A stretch of DNA of 64,000 bases from Roseimaritima multifibrata (GCF_007741495.1 NZ_CP036262.1:930001-994000); one strand, 5' to 3'. Positions 1-9,210 are shown, counted from the stretch's first letter. A program made the numbers and translations. The notes: generated by a model not told the origin, from the sequence alone.

Positions 1-677
1 TCCAGCTCACTGACTCGGCGTGGCTGGTTTAGTTGGATGACGGTGCAGACACGATCTTTCAGCTTCGCATTTTTCCGGAATTCGCAGGTGATTTCTGGAT
101 GCTGGCGAGCCGTTTCTCCGCGCTCAATCAACTTGACAATCAGGTTCTCGATCCCGATCTCCGTTAGCGGATACCGCTGCCCACGCATTGCCAGAGCCCC
201 ATTTGGGTCGAGGGGAACGGTTGGCAAGAAACGGCCACGCATTCCGCCTTCGTGGGCGATCAATCGTCCGTCGTTCTGGCCTTCGACATAAACGACTTCG
301 CGTCCTTTAACCGACGTGGGTTTTAAGAACATCAAATAAACGCCGAATGGCGTGTGCAATTGGCCTGATTTGACTTTCCGATTTCGAATTTTCGCAAACA
401 TGAAATCGGGATCGGTAAGCGTCCCATTTAGACGCTCGCGTTTGACGATCACGGTTGTGTAATCGGTCACGTTTTCTCGGATATTGACCAATCCTTCACG
501 CGCCATCTCCAAGGCACGATCGAGCGGATTCACCGCTTCGCGTGGCACGCTATTCGCCCGCGAAACCCGGAAAATGGGTTCGTGAGTGTTCGTGGACGGT
601 GGCTGCGCAGCGAGGGTCGTCGCTCCAGCGGCAACCGAACCAAGTGTAAGCAATAGATTTCTGCGATTTCGATCCAT
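1..677 (-). CDS. DUF1571-family exported protein, C-terminus beyond window
   Basis: The gene reads leftward from an ATG at 677 and stays open to the window edge, giving at least 225 residues. The N-terminus MDRNRRNLLLTLGSVAAGA has arginines before a hydrophobic stretch, like an export signal; the RNRR is not a perfect Tat motif. The middle, with DYTTVIVKRERLNG, FMFAKIRNRKV and FGVYLMFLKP followed by GREVVYVEGQNDG, matches the DUF1571 family that I know from planctomycetes. The molecular function of that family is not established; its shape recalls LolA/RseB-like lipid-binding folds, which is inference. It is divergent from the cyclase-like gene at 1236. Confidence 0.72.
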   Translation of the reverse strand, partial: MDRNRRNLLLTLGSVAAGATTLAAQPPSTNTHEPIFRVSRANSVPREAVNPLDRALEMAREGLVNIRENVTDYTTVIVKRERLNGTLTDPDFMFAKIRNRKVKSGQLHTPFGVYLMFLKPTSVKGREVVYVEGQNDGRLIAHEGGMRGRFLPTVPLDPNGALAMRGQRYPLTEIGIENLIVKLIERGETARQHPEITCEFRKNAKLKDRVCTVIQLNQPRRVSEL

Positions 678-1235
678 TTGAACGTCCTTCCTTGGTCGTT
701 TGTTTGCCGAGATTCACCATGCGTTTGGTTTCCCCGACGGTGTCACACGAAAAATAAGACCGTGTGTTCGCTCCATGGTCTGCTATCGCCCAAGCGTAGC
801 GTTCCAAACGAGCGATTGAGACGATTCCTTCCCAGGTTTTCTCGTCTCTCATCCTAATGACCATACAATCAGCACTATTTGACGTCGTGCACAGCTACTT
901 CACGGAGAGTAGCAAAATTGCCTTCATTTTGGAAACAGCATTCCCGGACCGTTTTCGTGCTTCGGTTTTGGGTTGTTTGCACGTTGGAACCTATATTGGG
1001 GTAAGGTTTTTGGGGGTTTATGCCCCCACACTGACGGGGTGCCGCGGTTGTGACGAGGAATAATGCTGGCGCGGCGAAAGATCCACCGACGATGGTGAAG
1101 GATTCGCCATTGATTGGCGAAGGAACGCTCTACAATAGAAAGGTAACCGTTCAATGTTTCCGAGCCTTGTTTCTCGGTAGAAAGCGGGCCGTTTTCCCGC
1201 TTGTTGCGTCTCTTTTTCGATAGGAATCTTTAGCC
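678..1235. other. Intergenic region between divergent genes, two small hairpins
   Basis: No convincing gene is seen in these 558 bases. Two perfect 7-bp stems lie on the side of the gene at 1236. One is TTCGCCA at 1103-1109 with TGGCGAA at 1115-1121. The other is AAGCGGG at 1182-1188 with CCCGCTT at 1196-1202, only 33 bases before the start codon. A third, GGGGG at 1012-1016 with CCCCC at 1023-1027, has no T-tract. The two proximal stems would sit in the 5' leader if transcription starts upstream of 1100; any regulatory role is a guess. No riboswitch is recognised. Confidence 0.4.
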
Positions 1236-2393
1236 ATGCCTGCTTCTCGACTCGCTCGTCGATCGAACCTCTTTCCGATCCTGTTCGCTGCCACTGGATT
1301 GTTGGCGATTGCAGGATTTGGCCCGGCAGCCTCGGCTCAAACCGTGACCGAAGCGGGTGCGGCGTCGTCGGAAAACGCTCGACAAGAAGCGGTCCTCGCT
1401 GGAATGGAGTATCTAAAAACCAAAGGGCAAAATCCGGATGGTTCTTTTAGCGGGTCGACCGGTGCGGCCGTCACCGCTTTGTGCGTGTCAGCCATTTTGG
1501 AGAACCGCCCACACGCGATTTCCGATCCTGCCGTAGTCAAAGGCTTGGAATTTCTAAAGCAAAACGTCCGGAAGGATGGGGGGATCTATGCCGCGGGGTC
1601 CAAACACCGGAATTACGAAACCTGTGTTGCCGTTCAGACTTTTAAATTGGCCAACAATAAGGGGCAATATGATGACGTCCTGAAACAAGCCGACCGATTC
1701 CTGCGCGGCCTGCAGTGGGACGAAGGAGAAGGTATTGAAACATCGGATACCGCTTACGGCGGTGCGGGCTATGGCAGCCACAATCGCCCCGATTTGTCCA
1801 ATACCAGTTTTATGATCGAAGCCCTGCGTGAACTGGGGGCGGACGAGAACGACCCGGCGATCCAGAAAGCGCTTGTGTTCGTCAGCCGCACGCAAAACCT
1901 GGAATCCGATAAAAACGACACCCCGTTTGCTGCCAAAATTAATGATGGCGGGTTCTACTACACCCCGGCAGCCGGTGGGCAGAGCCAAGCCAATCAGACG
2001 GCGAACGGAGGTCTACGCAGCTACGGTTCGATGACTTACGCCGGTCTAAAGAGCATGATCTATGCTGGGCTTGATAAAGACGATCCTCGCGTTGCGGCCG
2101 CACTGCGATTCATCAGCGATAACTACTCGCTGGAATCCAACCCCGGAATGGGGGCTGCAGGCCTTTATTACTACTACCACACGTTCGCAAAATCGCTTGC
2201 TTTGGCCGACATGGAAACCCTGAAAACCAGCGACGGGAAAACGCACAATTGGCGTCAAGACCTAACCGAGACTCTCAAGGCAGCCCAGCGAGAAGACGGT
2301 TCGTGGGTCAATGAGCAGAACGCACGCTGGATGGAAAGCGATGCAAATCTTGTCACCGCCTACGCCTTGTTGGCATTGTCTCAGCTCAAGTAA
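1236..2393 (+). CDS. Secreted prenyltransferase/squalene-cyclase-like toroid protein
   Basis: A 385-residue protein with a clear signal peptide (about 1-35, ending FGPAASAQ). The rest is a series of helical repeats of the alpha/alpha-toroid type: EYLKTKGQNPDGSF, EFLKQNVRKDGGIY, RFLRGLQWDEGEG and AAQREDGSW resemble the QW-like repeats of squalene-hopene cyclases and prenyltransferase beta subunits. It is about half the length of a real squalene-hopene cyclase, and I see no DxDD protonation motif, so a cyclase activity is unlikely. Homologues in planctomycetes are usually annotated only by the repeat. A structural or binding role in the periplasm or at the surface is inference. Confidence 0.75.
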   Translation: MPASRLARRSNLFPILFAATGLLAIAGFGPAASAQTVTEAGAASSENARQEAVLAGMEYLKTKGQNPDGSFSGSTGAAVTALCVSAILENRPHAISDPAVVKGLEFLKQNVRKDGGIYAAGSKHRNYETCVAVQTFKLANNKGQYDDVLKQADRFLRGLQWDEGEGIETSDTAYGGAGYGSHNRPDLSNTSFMIEALRELGADENDPAIQKALVFVSRTQNLESDKNDTPFAAKINDGGFYYTPAAGGQSQANQTANGGLRSYGSMTYAGLKSMIYAGLDKDDPRVAAALRFISDNYSLESNPGMGAAGLYYYYHTFAKSLALADMETLKTSDGKTHNWRQDLTETLKAAQREDGSWVNEQNARWMESDANLVTAYALLALSQLK

Positions 2394-2500
2394 GCGATCG
2401 CGATTGATTCGCTTGTAGCGGTAGGGGCGACCTTGCGAGCGATCGCAGGGTCAAAATAGTCATCGCGTCCTCTGGACCGATAACCCTTCTATAAGCCACG

Positions 2501-2529
2501 TGGGTCCGCGATTTTAAATCGCGGACCCA
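2501..2529. repeat. Near-perfect 29-base palindrome downstream of the toroid gene
   Basis: The arm TGGGTCCGCGATTT at 2501-2514 is followed by a single T and then its exact complement AAATCGCGGACCCA at 2516-2529, so 14 bp pair on each side. It lies 108 bases after the stop codon at 2393 and about 75 bases before the TolC-family gene. No T-run follows, so it is not a classic intrinsic terminator. It may be a REP-like element or a transcript-end stabiliser. The same palindrome is not seen elsewhere in the window. Confidence 0.6.
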
Positions 2530-2605
2530 TGCAATAAATCCAAGGATGGATTTTAGCGCCCTCTGCTGGCTGGCTTGAACCGGCTATTTCGGCAAGGACG
2601 CCCTT

Positions 2606-4144
2606 ATGAGCTCGAAGCGTATTTGGTCCGCACGACGGAACCAACTGCTCCTTGCAACCTGTGCTGCGGCCACCTGTTTATTATTCGGGTGTGCACAGTC
2701 CAACAGTCCACGGCAGGTGACGGCTCCCTCGCAGGTACCCGAAGAGGTCATGCTGGCGGCGAAACCCGCTTCCTCGGCCGCAAATAGCCCGATCCAGACC
2801 GTTCTCTACAGCGACCCGGAAGACCTTGATTCAGCGGTCGCGATTGATCTGCAACGATCGTCAGTCGTCGAAGAAGCAACGCGACTGGAGGAAGCTCTGG
2901 TTCCAGGAAATGTCGCTTCTGTCGAATCGGCAGAGGCTTCGCAGCCGGCGATCGGAGTCGAGGAGTTTGTTCAGCGAGCGATTGCCGCTCATCCAGAACT
3001 GATTGCGGCTAGGCATCGGATCTCCGCAGAAAGGGCACGAATCCCCCAAGCTCGCGCGCTGCCTGATCCGCAGTTCAACAACACTTTCTGGCCCATCCAA
3101 GACCAGGCATTGCAGACGGCAGGAGGGCGAGTTGGTAACCAGATGTCACTCACCCAAGGCGTTCCTTGGCACAAAAAACGGGAAACCAAAGCGGCGATCG
3201 CCGCCCGCCAAGCACATATCGCTGAAGCCGAATACGAAAGAATGGAAAGGGCGATCGTCGCCGGCACCAAGCAAGCTTATTACGAAGTGTGGTATGCCGT
3301 TCAAGCCATTCAAGTCCTCGAAGAAACCCAAGGACTGGTCGAAGATCTAAGGGAGATCGCCGATGCCAGTTATCGAACCGGAGGCCGGCAACAGGACGCG
3401 CTGCGAGCCCGCATCGAAGCCGACCGATTGGAAGACCAGCAGCTTCGTTTGCGTCAACAATTGGAAACCGCACAGGCGGACCTTGCCACGTTCATCCAGA
3501 GCCCTGCTTCGGAAATCCCGCCCGTCACTGCAGAGCTGCATTTGGAGGATCTGTCGGGTCACTTAGATGAATGGATTCTTGCAGCAGAAAACTGTAACCC
3601 CGAATTAAAGGGGCTTGCCTGGGAAGTCGAACGCGACCGACAGGCCGAACGTCTGGCTTGCTTGCAGAAGTACCCGGACCTGCAGTTTGGAGTGAATTGG
3701 TCCTTGATCAGTGACGACTACAATGTTCTCAGTCCCGTCGCCGACGGGCATGACAACATTAATTTCAGTGTCGGCACGACTTTGCCGATCTGGCGAAGCA
3801 AGATTCAAGCGGGAATCCGCGAAGCGAACCACCGCAGAGCTTCGACAAGCCAACGGCTGGAAGCCAAGAGAGATTCCCTGGAAGGCCGCTTGAGGAGCCT
3901 CCTGTCTCAGGTTCATCGGATTGAGGATCAGCGGCAACTATATCGCCAGCGAATCATTCCTCGAACCGAGGAGACTCTTCAGTTGGTGATCGCGGATTAC
4001 CAGGGGAGCCGAACCGATTTTTCATCGGTGATCGAAGTCTATCGAGAGCTTCTAGTGTTTGAGACTCAACTGGCTGAATTCGACGCCTCGCTCGCAAAGA
4101 CGTTCGCTCAACTAGAGCAAACCGCAGGGTGTCCGCTTCCCTAG
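2606..4144 (+). CDS. TolC-family outer membrane efflux lipoprotein
   Basis: A 512-residue protein. Its N-terminus has a hydrophobic stretch ending in the lipobox LLFGC, so Cys29 is the probable lipidated residue. After a linker of about 100 residues, two outer-membrane-efflux (OEP) halves are seen: one from VEEFVQRAIAAHPELIAARH with long heptad-rich helices (about 115-300), the other from ENCNPELKGLAWEVERDRQ to the end. The pattern LPDPQFNNTFWP and QGVPWHKKRETKAAI resembles CusC/CzcC-type members. An AAGGA ribosome-binding site precedes the ATG. No inner-membrane pump or membrane-fusion partner is adjacent, so the substrate is unknown. It converges with the next gene, leaving a 3-base gap. 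Confidence 0.85.
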   Translation: MSSKRIWSARRNQLLLATCAAATCLLFGCAQSNSPRQVTAPSQVPEEVMLAAKPASSAANSPIQTVLYSDPEDLDSAVAIDLQRSSVVEEATRLEEALVPGNVASVESAEASQPAIGVEEFVQRAIAAHPELIAARHRISAERARIPQARALPDPQFNNTFWPIQDQALQTAGGRVGNQMSLTQGVPWHKKRETKAAIAARQAHIAEAEYERMERAIVAGTKQAYYEVWYAVQAIQVLEETQGLVEDLREIADASYRTGGRQQDALRARIEADRLEDQQLRLRQQLETAQADLATFIQSPASEIPPVTAELHLEDLSGHLDEWILAAENCNPELKGLAWEVERDRQAERLACLQKYPDLQFGVNWSLISDDYNVLSPVADGHDNINFSVGTTLPIWRSKIQAGIREANHRRASTSQRLEAKRDSLEGRLRSLLSQVHRIEDQRQLYRQRIIPRTEETLQLVIADYQGSRTDFSSVIEVYRELLVFETQLAEFDASLAKTFAQLEQTAGCPLP

Positions 4145-4147
4145 ACG

Positions 4148-5083
4148 CTACTGAGCGGGAACCGCTTTCTTCAGCCATTTGTCCGCTGGCGGGACCGACG
4201 CATCCGCCTTGCCTTCTGGCAGGGGCTGCGGCTTATCCGACGGAAGAGGAATTGGGATCAAGACCAAGCGGACCGGTGTCATTTCCGGAGGGACATTCCC
4301 TTCGGCGGCGCTGTACTGCAACGAGGCATTCTCTTTGCTGCTTAGGACGGGAACGTCTAGCATCGCGGAACCGAAATTCGAAACACAGATCATGTCTCCC
4401 GAATCTGCTTCGTAGTGTGATTCTCCCGTTGCCGGGTCTTTCCAGAATTGGCTGCCAGCGAAGACCCAATTCTCCTGCATCGTTTTCTTGGTGCCTGTTT
4501 TAAAAATCCATTCGCGAGCGTCTTTCTTGTGCAGTTTTCCTTCTTTGTCGAACCACATCACCCAAATTTGAATCGCCTGGCCCGTTGGGGGCACAAACTT
4601 TGGCACGTATCTAACCGGCGTCCCACTTTGAGCCCCAACGGCTAGCAATGCGGTATGAACATCACGACTGCGAGCCAGCACGGCAACGACCGATTCGTGC
4701 TCCTTGGTCCCGGCGGGACAAGCGAACATTTCCAGCATCCCACGTGTCATCGCGACGTACCCATCGACAAGGACTTGGCCCCCCTTTTTGTCGACCCATA
4801 GCCGTCCCTTTTTGCTTAACTGAACCGCTCCCTCGGGGGCTTCAAAGGCTTTCGCAACCAGTTCTTCTGGATCGACGCGTTCAAAGGAGAGTTCGGCGCC
4901 CTCTTCGCTCGCATCCTTCGCGTCAACGGGCGGACCACCTGCGGCGGGGGATACGGGCAGTGGGGCGGGAGTCGCTGGCGTATCCCCGGCCTCCTGGGCC
5001 TGAGCCAAGCCTGAAAGGATCCCGACAAGAATCATCCCGAAGGGAATCGGTAAGGCGGTCCAGGTGCGAAAACATTGAATCAT
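4148..5083 (-). CDS. Exported YdjY-domain protein
   Basis: The ATG at 5083 is preferred; a TTG 51 bases upstream would add a less likely N-terminus. The product is 311 residues with a signal peptide of about 30 residues ending GLAQAQ, a Pro/Ala-rich linker, then a conserved region: GYVAMTRGMLEMFACP, GTKEHESVVAVLARSRDVH, IQIWVMWFDKEG and a tryptophan-containing block ending FWKDPATG. This set matches proteins annotated as YdjY domain-containing in planctomycetes. Their function is not known to me. The C-terminus carries LVLIPIPLP. The gene is divergent from the one at 5285 across about 200 bases. Confidence 0.6.
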   Translation of the reverse strand: MIQCFRTWTALPIPFGMILVGILSGLAQAQEAGDTPATPAPLPVSPAAGGPPVDAKDASEEGAELSFERVDPEELVAKAFEAPEGAVQLSKKGRLWVDKKGGQVLVDGYVAMTRGMLEMFACPAGTKEHESVVAVLARSRDVHTALLAVGAQSGTPVRYVPKFVPPTGQAIQIWVMWFDKEGKLHKKDAREWIFKTGTKKTMQENWVFAGSQFWKDPATGESHYEADSGDMICVSNFGSAMLDVPVLSSKENASLQYSAAEGNVPPEMTPVRLVLIPIPLPSDKPQPLPEGKADASVPPADKWLKKAVPAQ

Positions 5084-5284
5084 GGCGGCGACGGTAAATG
5101 CTTGGGAACAAAAACAAAAAAGGCCCCACGACAATCCGCGAAAAAGAGAGCGTCTGGGTAATCCCTTCGTAAGTGGTTAGTATTTTAGCAGGTTGATTGA
5201 GTTGCCAAGCCAGAATGCGACCTTTCTAACGCGGTTTCTTTTCCTCCCGATCCTTTTTCAGTCTTTTTAAACGAGTAGTCCGGC

Positions 5285-7150
5285 ATGGCGACGCGAACCG
5301 ATAAAAAATCCGTTTCTCCCACCGAGCAGGAAACGGTTGCGCCGTCGGAACTCGCGTTGGAACTTGCTTTGACTTGGCAGGACCTGCGGAAAAAAGTCGA
5401 GAAGCAACTTGCCCGTGAGACACAGCGGCTGGATCATTTGTGGCCCGAGTACTCTTGGGCGAATGTGAATCCCGATCAAATCCATCTTGAATGGGGATAT
5501 GCGGCGGCAACCGGGCATCCCCTGCCAACGCTAACCGAAGCCCTGTGCCAGCTTGCTGCTGCCGGGGATGTCTCCGCGATCGAACAGGCCGATATCCCTG
5601 CCGCTGCCGAGGCGCTCTGTGATGAACTTCTGCACATTGGACTGGTACGCGGCAACTATTTAGAGGTCCTCGGCTGGGCCTATGCACTCCCTTACCTGAC
5701 GGACCATCTGGAGGAATCGCTTTGGTGGAAAGTTCTGTCACGATTGGTATCCGTCCAGCAAGCAGCCCATTCCCAGGCTCCACAGGAATCGATTGCCCAG
5801 CTTGTTCTGGGGGGAGAGCTAGGGCTTGTCCTCGCCTGGAGGCTGCCATTTGTCCCCGCCTGCAAGTCGCTTGTTGAACCAGCGAAAGAATCGATCCTCG
5901 GATGGTTTGACTGCGATGAACAATCCTTAGATGCCGCCTTGGAAGATGCTGGAATCGCCACGCGGTTGGTGCTCGCTTCGGGACTAAGGGTTATCGGTTT
6001 GATGGAGAAAGTTGCCCGGCGGAAACTAAAAAAAGAACCGCTGAATACGCTTTGGGAACTGGCCACCTGGGTAGCTGCCTTGACCCATCCCGATGGAACG
6101 GCCGCTTTCTCCTTCGCTTCAAAGGATTCCATTGCCTGCGATGTGCAGGCGGGGGGATTGCTTGAGACCGCCGCCAAGAAACTGGATGAGTCCGCTCTGC
6201 TTCCTGCCGTGCAGGCTTCCTTGGGGCAGACTAAATCTCGCGGTCGCTTGGCTTGGCAGGTCAGTTTGCCGGAACCGACGCTTAACAGCGAAGAGGCTCG
6301 GCTTGCGGCAATGCTTCCCGAATGGGACGTGCGCCGCGGTCGCCTGCACGTCTCTTATCGCGATGAAGCATTTCGCCTGCAGGTGCACGCCGGCCACCCG
6401 ATGCTTATTGACGGCGAATGGGAAGTCGAAATCAAGCGAGATGGCGCTCCGGTGACCGCTCAAGGACCATGGGTCGAGATCTGTCATTACACGGACGACG
6501 ATGTCCATTACCTGGAACTGGAACAGGCTTGGTCCGGCGGTGTGACGTTGCAACGCCAGTTGATGGTCGTACGTGACGACCGTTGCCTTTACTTAGCCGA
6601 TGCCGTGCTGACATCCGAAGGCAGTTCACAGGACAAGCCGGCTCAACTTGAATACACAAGCCGCTGGAAGATCGCGTCAGAAATCCAAATGGAACCGGAA
6701 GAAGATACGTGGGAGATCTTGATGAAGGATTCCAAACTGCGTGCGATCGCCATGCCTCTGGGATTGCCTGAGTGGCGCGTCGGTCCACAGAATGGGACGT
6801 TCGATGTGAATGCGGACGGCAATTTGGAATTGCAGATGCGAGGGATTCAAAATCTTTATGCCGCTATCTGGTTTGATTTCGAACGAAAACGCTTTACGAA
6901 GCCAAGAACTTGGCGCCAGCTGACCGTTGCCGAATCCCTTCGGATCGTCGCGCCTCACGAAGCCCAGGCGATGCGAGTCCAGGTGGGGAACGACCAATGG
7001 ATGCTGTACCGCAGCCTCCGCGGTCGGATCAGCCGTACAGCCTTGGGTAAGAATCTTGTTGCCGATTTTTACTGTGGGCGATTTAATCCCGAGGACGGCT
7101 ATATCGAAGAAATGGTCACGGTCGATAACGATCCCGACGATTCGCTATAA
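5285..7150 (+). CDS. Conserved hypothetical protein, helical N-half and beta-rich C-half
   Basis: I do not recognise this 621-residue protein with certainty. It has no signal peptide or membrane segment. Residues 1-310 are helix-rich (TWQDLRKKVEKQLARET, PLNTLWELATWVAALTHPDG) and residues about 320-590 are rich in beta-type sequence (WEVEIKRDGAPVTAQGPWVE, LQRQLMVVRDDRCLYLADAV). An alpha-toroid followed by a beta-sandwich is the layout of heparinase II/III-like polysaccharide lyases, and the phrase on a vector of charged surface residues is compatible, but no catalytic signature is identified. It lies between a YdjY gene and the pseudopilin locus. Function unassigned. Confidence 0.55.
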   Translation: MATRTDKKSVSPTEQETVAPSELALELALTWQDLRKKVEKQLARETQRLDHLWPEYSWANVNPDQIHLEWGYAAATGHPLPTLTEALCQLAAAGDVSAIEQADIPAAAEALCDELLHIGLVRGNYLEVLGWAYALPYLTDHLEESLWWKVLSRLVSVQQAAHSQAPQESIAQLVLGGELGLVLAWRLPFVPACKSLVEPAKESILGWFDCDEQSLDAALEDAGIATRLVLASGLRVIGLMEKVARRKLKKEPLNTLWELATWVAALTHPDGTAAFSFASKDSIACDVQAGGLLETAAKKLDESALLPAVQASLGQTKSRGRLAWQVSLPEPTLNSEEARLAAMLPEWDVRRGRLHVSYRDEAFRLQVHAGHPMLIDGEWEVEIKRDGAPVTAQGPWVEICHYTDDDVHYLELEQAWSGGVTLQRQLMVVRDDRCLYLADAVLTSEGSSQDKPAQLEYTSRWKIASEIQMEPEEDTWEILMKDSKLRAIAMPLGLPEWRVGPQNGTFDVNADGNLELQMRGIQNLYAAIWFDFERKRFTKPRTWRQLTVAESLRIVAPHEAQAMRVQVGNDQWMLYRSLRGRISRTALGKNLVADFYCGRFNPEDGYIEEMVTVDNDPDDSL

Positions 7151-7273
7151 GCGGCATAATCGACAGGCCCCCCCTAAGGGAGTTCTTGTTCGTTAACCAA
7201 GTGGGCCTCCACTGGTAAATATGTGACGTACTTTCAAGCAGTTACGTTTTACGTTCATGCTTGAGAGTATCTG

Positions 7274-7696
7274 ATGGCTAAGTCCCATAACAAACGGCGC
7301 CGACAGTCTTTGGTCGATTCCGAAGTCCAAGGCAGCTTGCTTCGCAAACTTGCGTTTCATTGGTGCATCTTTTTCATTGCCAATACCCTTGCTTTGATGA
7401 TCTGGATTCGAATGTTCGAACATCCAGAGCATGGTTGGGGAGAAACATTTCTCGATAGCCTTCGCCGGTTCCTTCCCTTTTACATCGTCAGCCTTGCTTT
7501 GATCCCTGGTTTTATCTGGGACACGATGCAGCTGACGCATCGTTTTGCCGGTCCAATCCTGCGCCTTCGCAGCGCATTGGCCGATGCAGCGAAGGGCCGC
7601 GATGTCGAACCACTTCAGTTTCGAGATAGCGACTTCTGGGGCGAAATTGCTGAAAACTTCAACGCCGCCATCTCTCGTAAAGCAACCAAATCATGA
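7274..7696 (+). CDS. Small HAMP-domain membrane protein of the Tad-like locus
   Basis: A 140-residue protein with a basic start (KSHNKRRRQ), two membrane helices (about 28-46 and 68-87) and then a HAMP-like segment: HRFAGPILRLRSALADAAKG followed by PLQFRDSDFWGEIAENFN. HAMP domains normally relay signals in chemoreceptors and histidine kinases, but no output domain follows here. Its stop overlaps the start of the TadE gene by four bases (ATGA), so the two are translationally coupled. Similar HAMP-only proteins before TadE genes are familiar in planctomycete genomes. A role in regulating or scaffolding the pseudopilin system is inference. Confidence 0.72.
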   Translation: MAKSHNKRRRQSLVDSEVQGSLLRKLAFHWCIFFIANTLALMIWIRMFEHPEHGWGETFLDSLRRFLPFYIVSLALIPGFIWDTMQLTHRFAGPILRLRSALADAAKGRDVEPLQFRDSDFWGEIAENFNAAISRKATKS

Positions 7697-8124
7697 ACCG
7701 GTTCCTGAACTCCGCCTCCCCCCGGAGGTCTCGATCAACCGCCTCGGTTCGCCGTGGTGCCGCAGCGGTGGAATTTGCGGTCTGCTTGCCCGTCTTGGTG
7801 CTATTGGTCTTTGGTGCCATCGAAGGGGCTAGTTTCATTTTTTTGAAACAGTCGCTTAATGTGGCCGCCTACGAAGGCTGCCGTGAAGCGATACGAAACT
7901 CCGCGGCGACCGCTGAAGCGACCTCGCGTGCCGATGCGATCTTGGTTGCCCGAAACGTTAACGATGCGACCGTCCGGTTCATTCCAGCGGACGTCACAAC
8001 GGTGTCACGTGGCGAAAAAATCATTCTTGAAATCACAGCTCCCACACGAACCAACAGTCCTCTAGCAGGACAGTTCATCAACAATCGAGACCTCGTCTCT
8101 CGCGTTGTGATGGTGAAGGAATAA
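7693..8124 (+). CDS. TadE-family pseudopilin
   Basis: A 143-residue protein with a positively charged leader and the prepilin-peptidase type motif RRGAAAVEFAVCLPVLVLLV: Gly22 would be the cleavage site and Glu27 the conserved +5 glutamate. A single hydrophobic helix follows and then a short extracytoplasmic domain with FIFLKQSLNVAAYEGCREA, the typical TadE signature. TadE proteins are minor pseudopilins of the tight-adherence (Tad/Flp) secretion system. The gene starts inside the end of the HAMP gene and is followed five bases later by the TadG-like gene. Confidence 0.88.
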   Translation: MNRFLNSASPRRSRSTASVRRGAAAVEFAVCLPVLVLLVFGAIEGASFIFLKQSLNVAAYEGCREAIRNSAATAEATSRADAILVARNVNDATVRFIPADVTTVSRGEKIILEITAPTRTNSPLAGQFINNRDLVSRVVMVKE

Positions 8125-8129
8125 CGATC

Positions 8130-9197
8130 ATGAAGTTACAACCACGGACCAATCGAACGCCAAGAAACCGCCACTCCGGTCCCCGTGCGACCCCGCGTCG
8201 CGATGGTTCGATGCTTGTTCTGTTAGCCTTTGCGATGGTCATTTTTATGGTCTCCGCTGCTTTGGCAATTGACATCGCTAGGATTCATTTGGCCCGTACG
8301 GAATTACGGACTTCAACCGACGCGGCAGCAAAAGCGGCCGCCGAAGCGCTCTCGCGAACGCAGGATGTGAATGCCGCCGTAGCTCGAGGGCAGGAAATTG
8401 CCTCGGATAATTTGGTCAATGGCAGTCCGCTGCTACTCCGTCGTGGTGATTTCCAATTCGGTCGATCCGAAGCGGATGCCGATACCAATCGCTTCACCTT
8501 TACGACCTCCGGGCGACCGCAAAATAGCGTGCGCGTACGTGGCGAGAGGACGGAAGGCTCTGCTTCCGGAGCCATCCCGTTGATCTTCGGAGCCATTCTC
8601 AATCGAGACATCTTTGAACTTGGGCACAATGCGACGGCTACCTACATCGAACGCGATGTGGCTTTGGTTGTCGACCGCAGCGGATCGATGCGAGGTCAAA
8701 AATTTAGAGACTTAAGAGACGCCCTGGACATCTTCATTGAAACCCTGGACGCGACCCCGGTCGAAGAAGAGGTCGGGTTGGCGTCGTACAGCAACCGTGC
8801 CACCGCGGATGTCGAACTGACCAGCGATCTAAGTCAAATCGCGGCGGCAATGGACGTAATGCCGGTCGGAGGTACCACCAGTATTTCAAGCGGGATGGCT
8901 GCCGGAGAATCGATTTTGACCAACGGGCGATCCGAAGACTTCGTCGAACGAACCATGATCGTGATGACCGACGGCCAGCACAACACCGGTGCCGAACCAC
9001 GAACGGTCGCCACCCGCCTAGCCGCTGATGGGGTTTTCATTCATACGATCACCTTTGGTGCCGGCGCGGACCAGGTCCGGATGCGCGAAGTCGCAACCAT
9101 TGGACGGGGGCGACACTACCACGCTGCCGATGGCGACGAATTGCGTGCGATCTATCGCGAGATCGCGTTAACCCTCAGCACAATGATCACCGAATAA
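8130..9197 (+). CDS. TadG-like protein with von Willebrand factor A domain
   Basis: A 355-residue protein. The N-terminus has a basic leader, then a membrane helix (about 28-47) and DIARIHLARTELRTSTDAAA, the TadG/Flp-like signature. From residue 175 a von Willebrand A domain begins. Its metal-ion-dependent adhesion site is complete: Asp182, Ser184 and Ser186 in VVDRSGSM, threonines at 249-250 in VGGTTS, and Asp281 in VMTDGQ. The protein is likely anchored with its adhesive domain outside the membrane, assembling with the two TadE proteins. The glutamate at +5 of prepilins is not obvious here, unlike in the two flanking TadE genes. Confidence 0.88.
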   Translation: MKLQPRTNRTPRNRHSGPRATPRRDGSMLVLLAFAMVIFMVSAALAIDIARIHLARTELRTSTDAAAKAAAEALSRTQDVNAAVARGQEIASDNLVNGSPLLLRRGDFQFGRSEADADTNRFTFTTSGRPQNSVRVRGERTEGSASGAIPLIFGAILNRDIFELGHNATATYIERDVALVVDRSGSMRGQKFRDLRDALDIFIETLDATPVEEEVGLASYSNRATADVELTSDLSQIAAAMDVMPVGGTTSISSGMAAGESILTNGRSEDFVERTMIVMTDGQHNTGAEPRTVATRLAADGVFIHTITFGAGADQVRMREVATIGRGRHYHAADGDELRAIYREIALTLSTMITE

Positions 9198-9210
9198 CAT
9201 CGAGCCTCCC

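Noticed and set aside
3003-3350. Several other-frame open frames inside the TolC-family gene
   Set aside because: They overlap a strongly supported gene, contain no domain and are a usual by-product of high-GC coding sequence.
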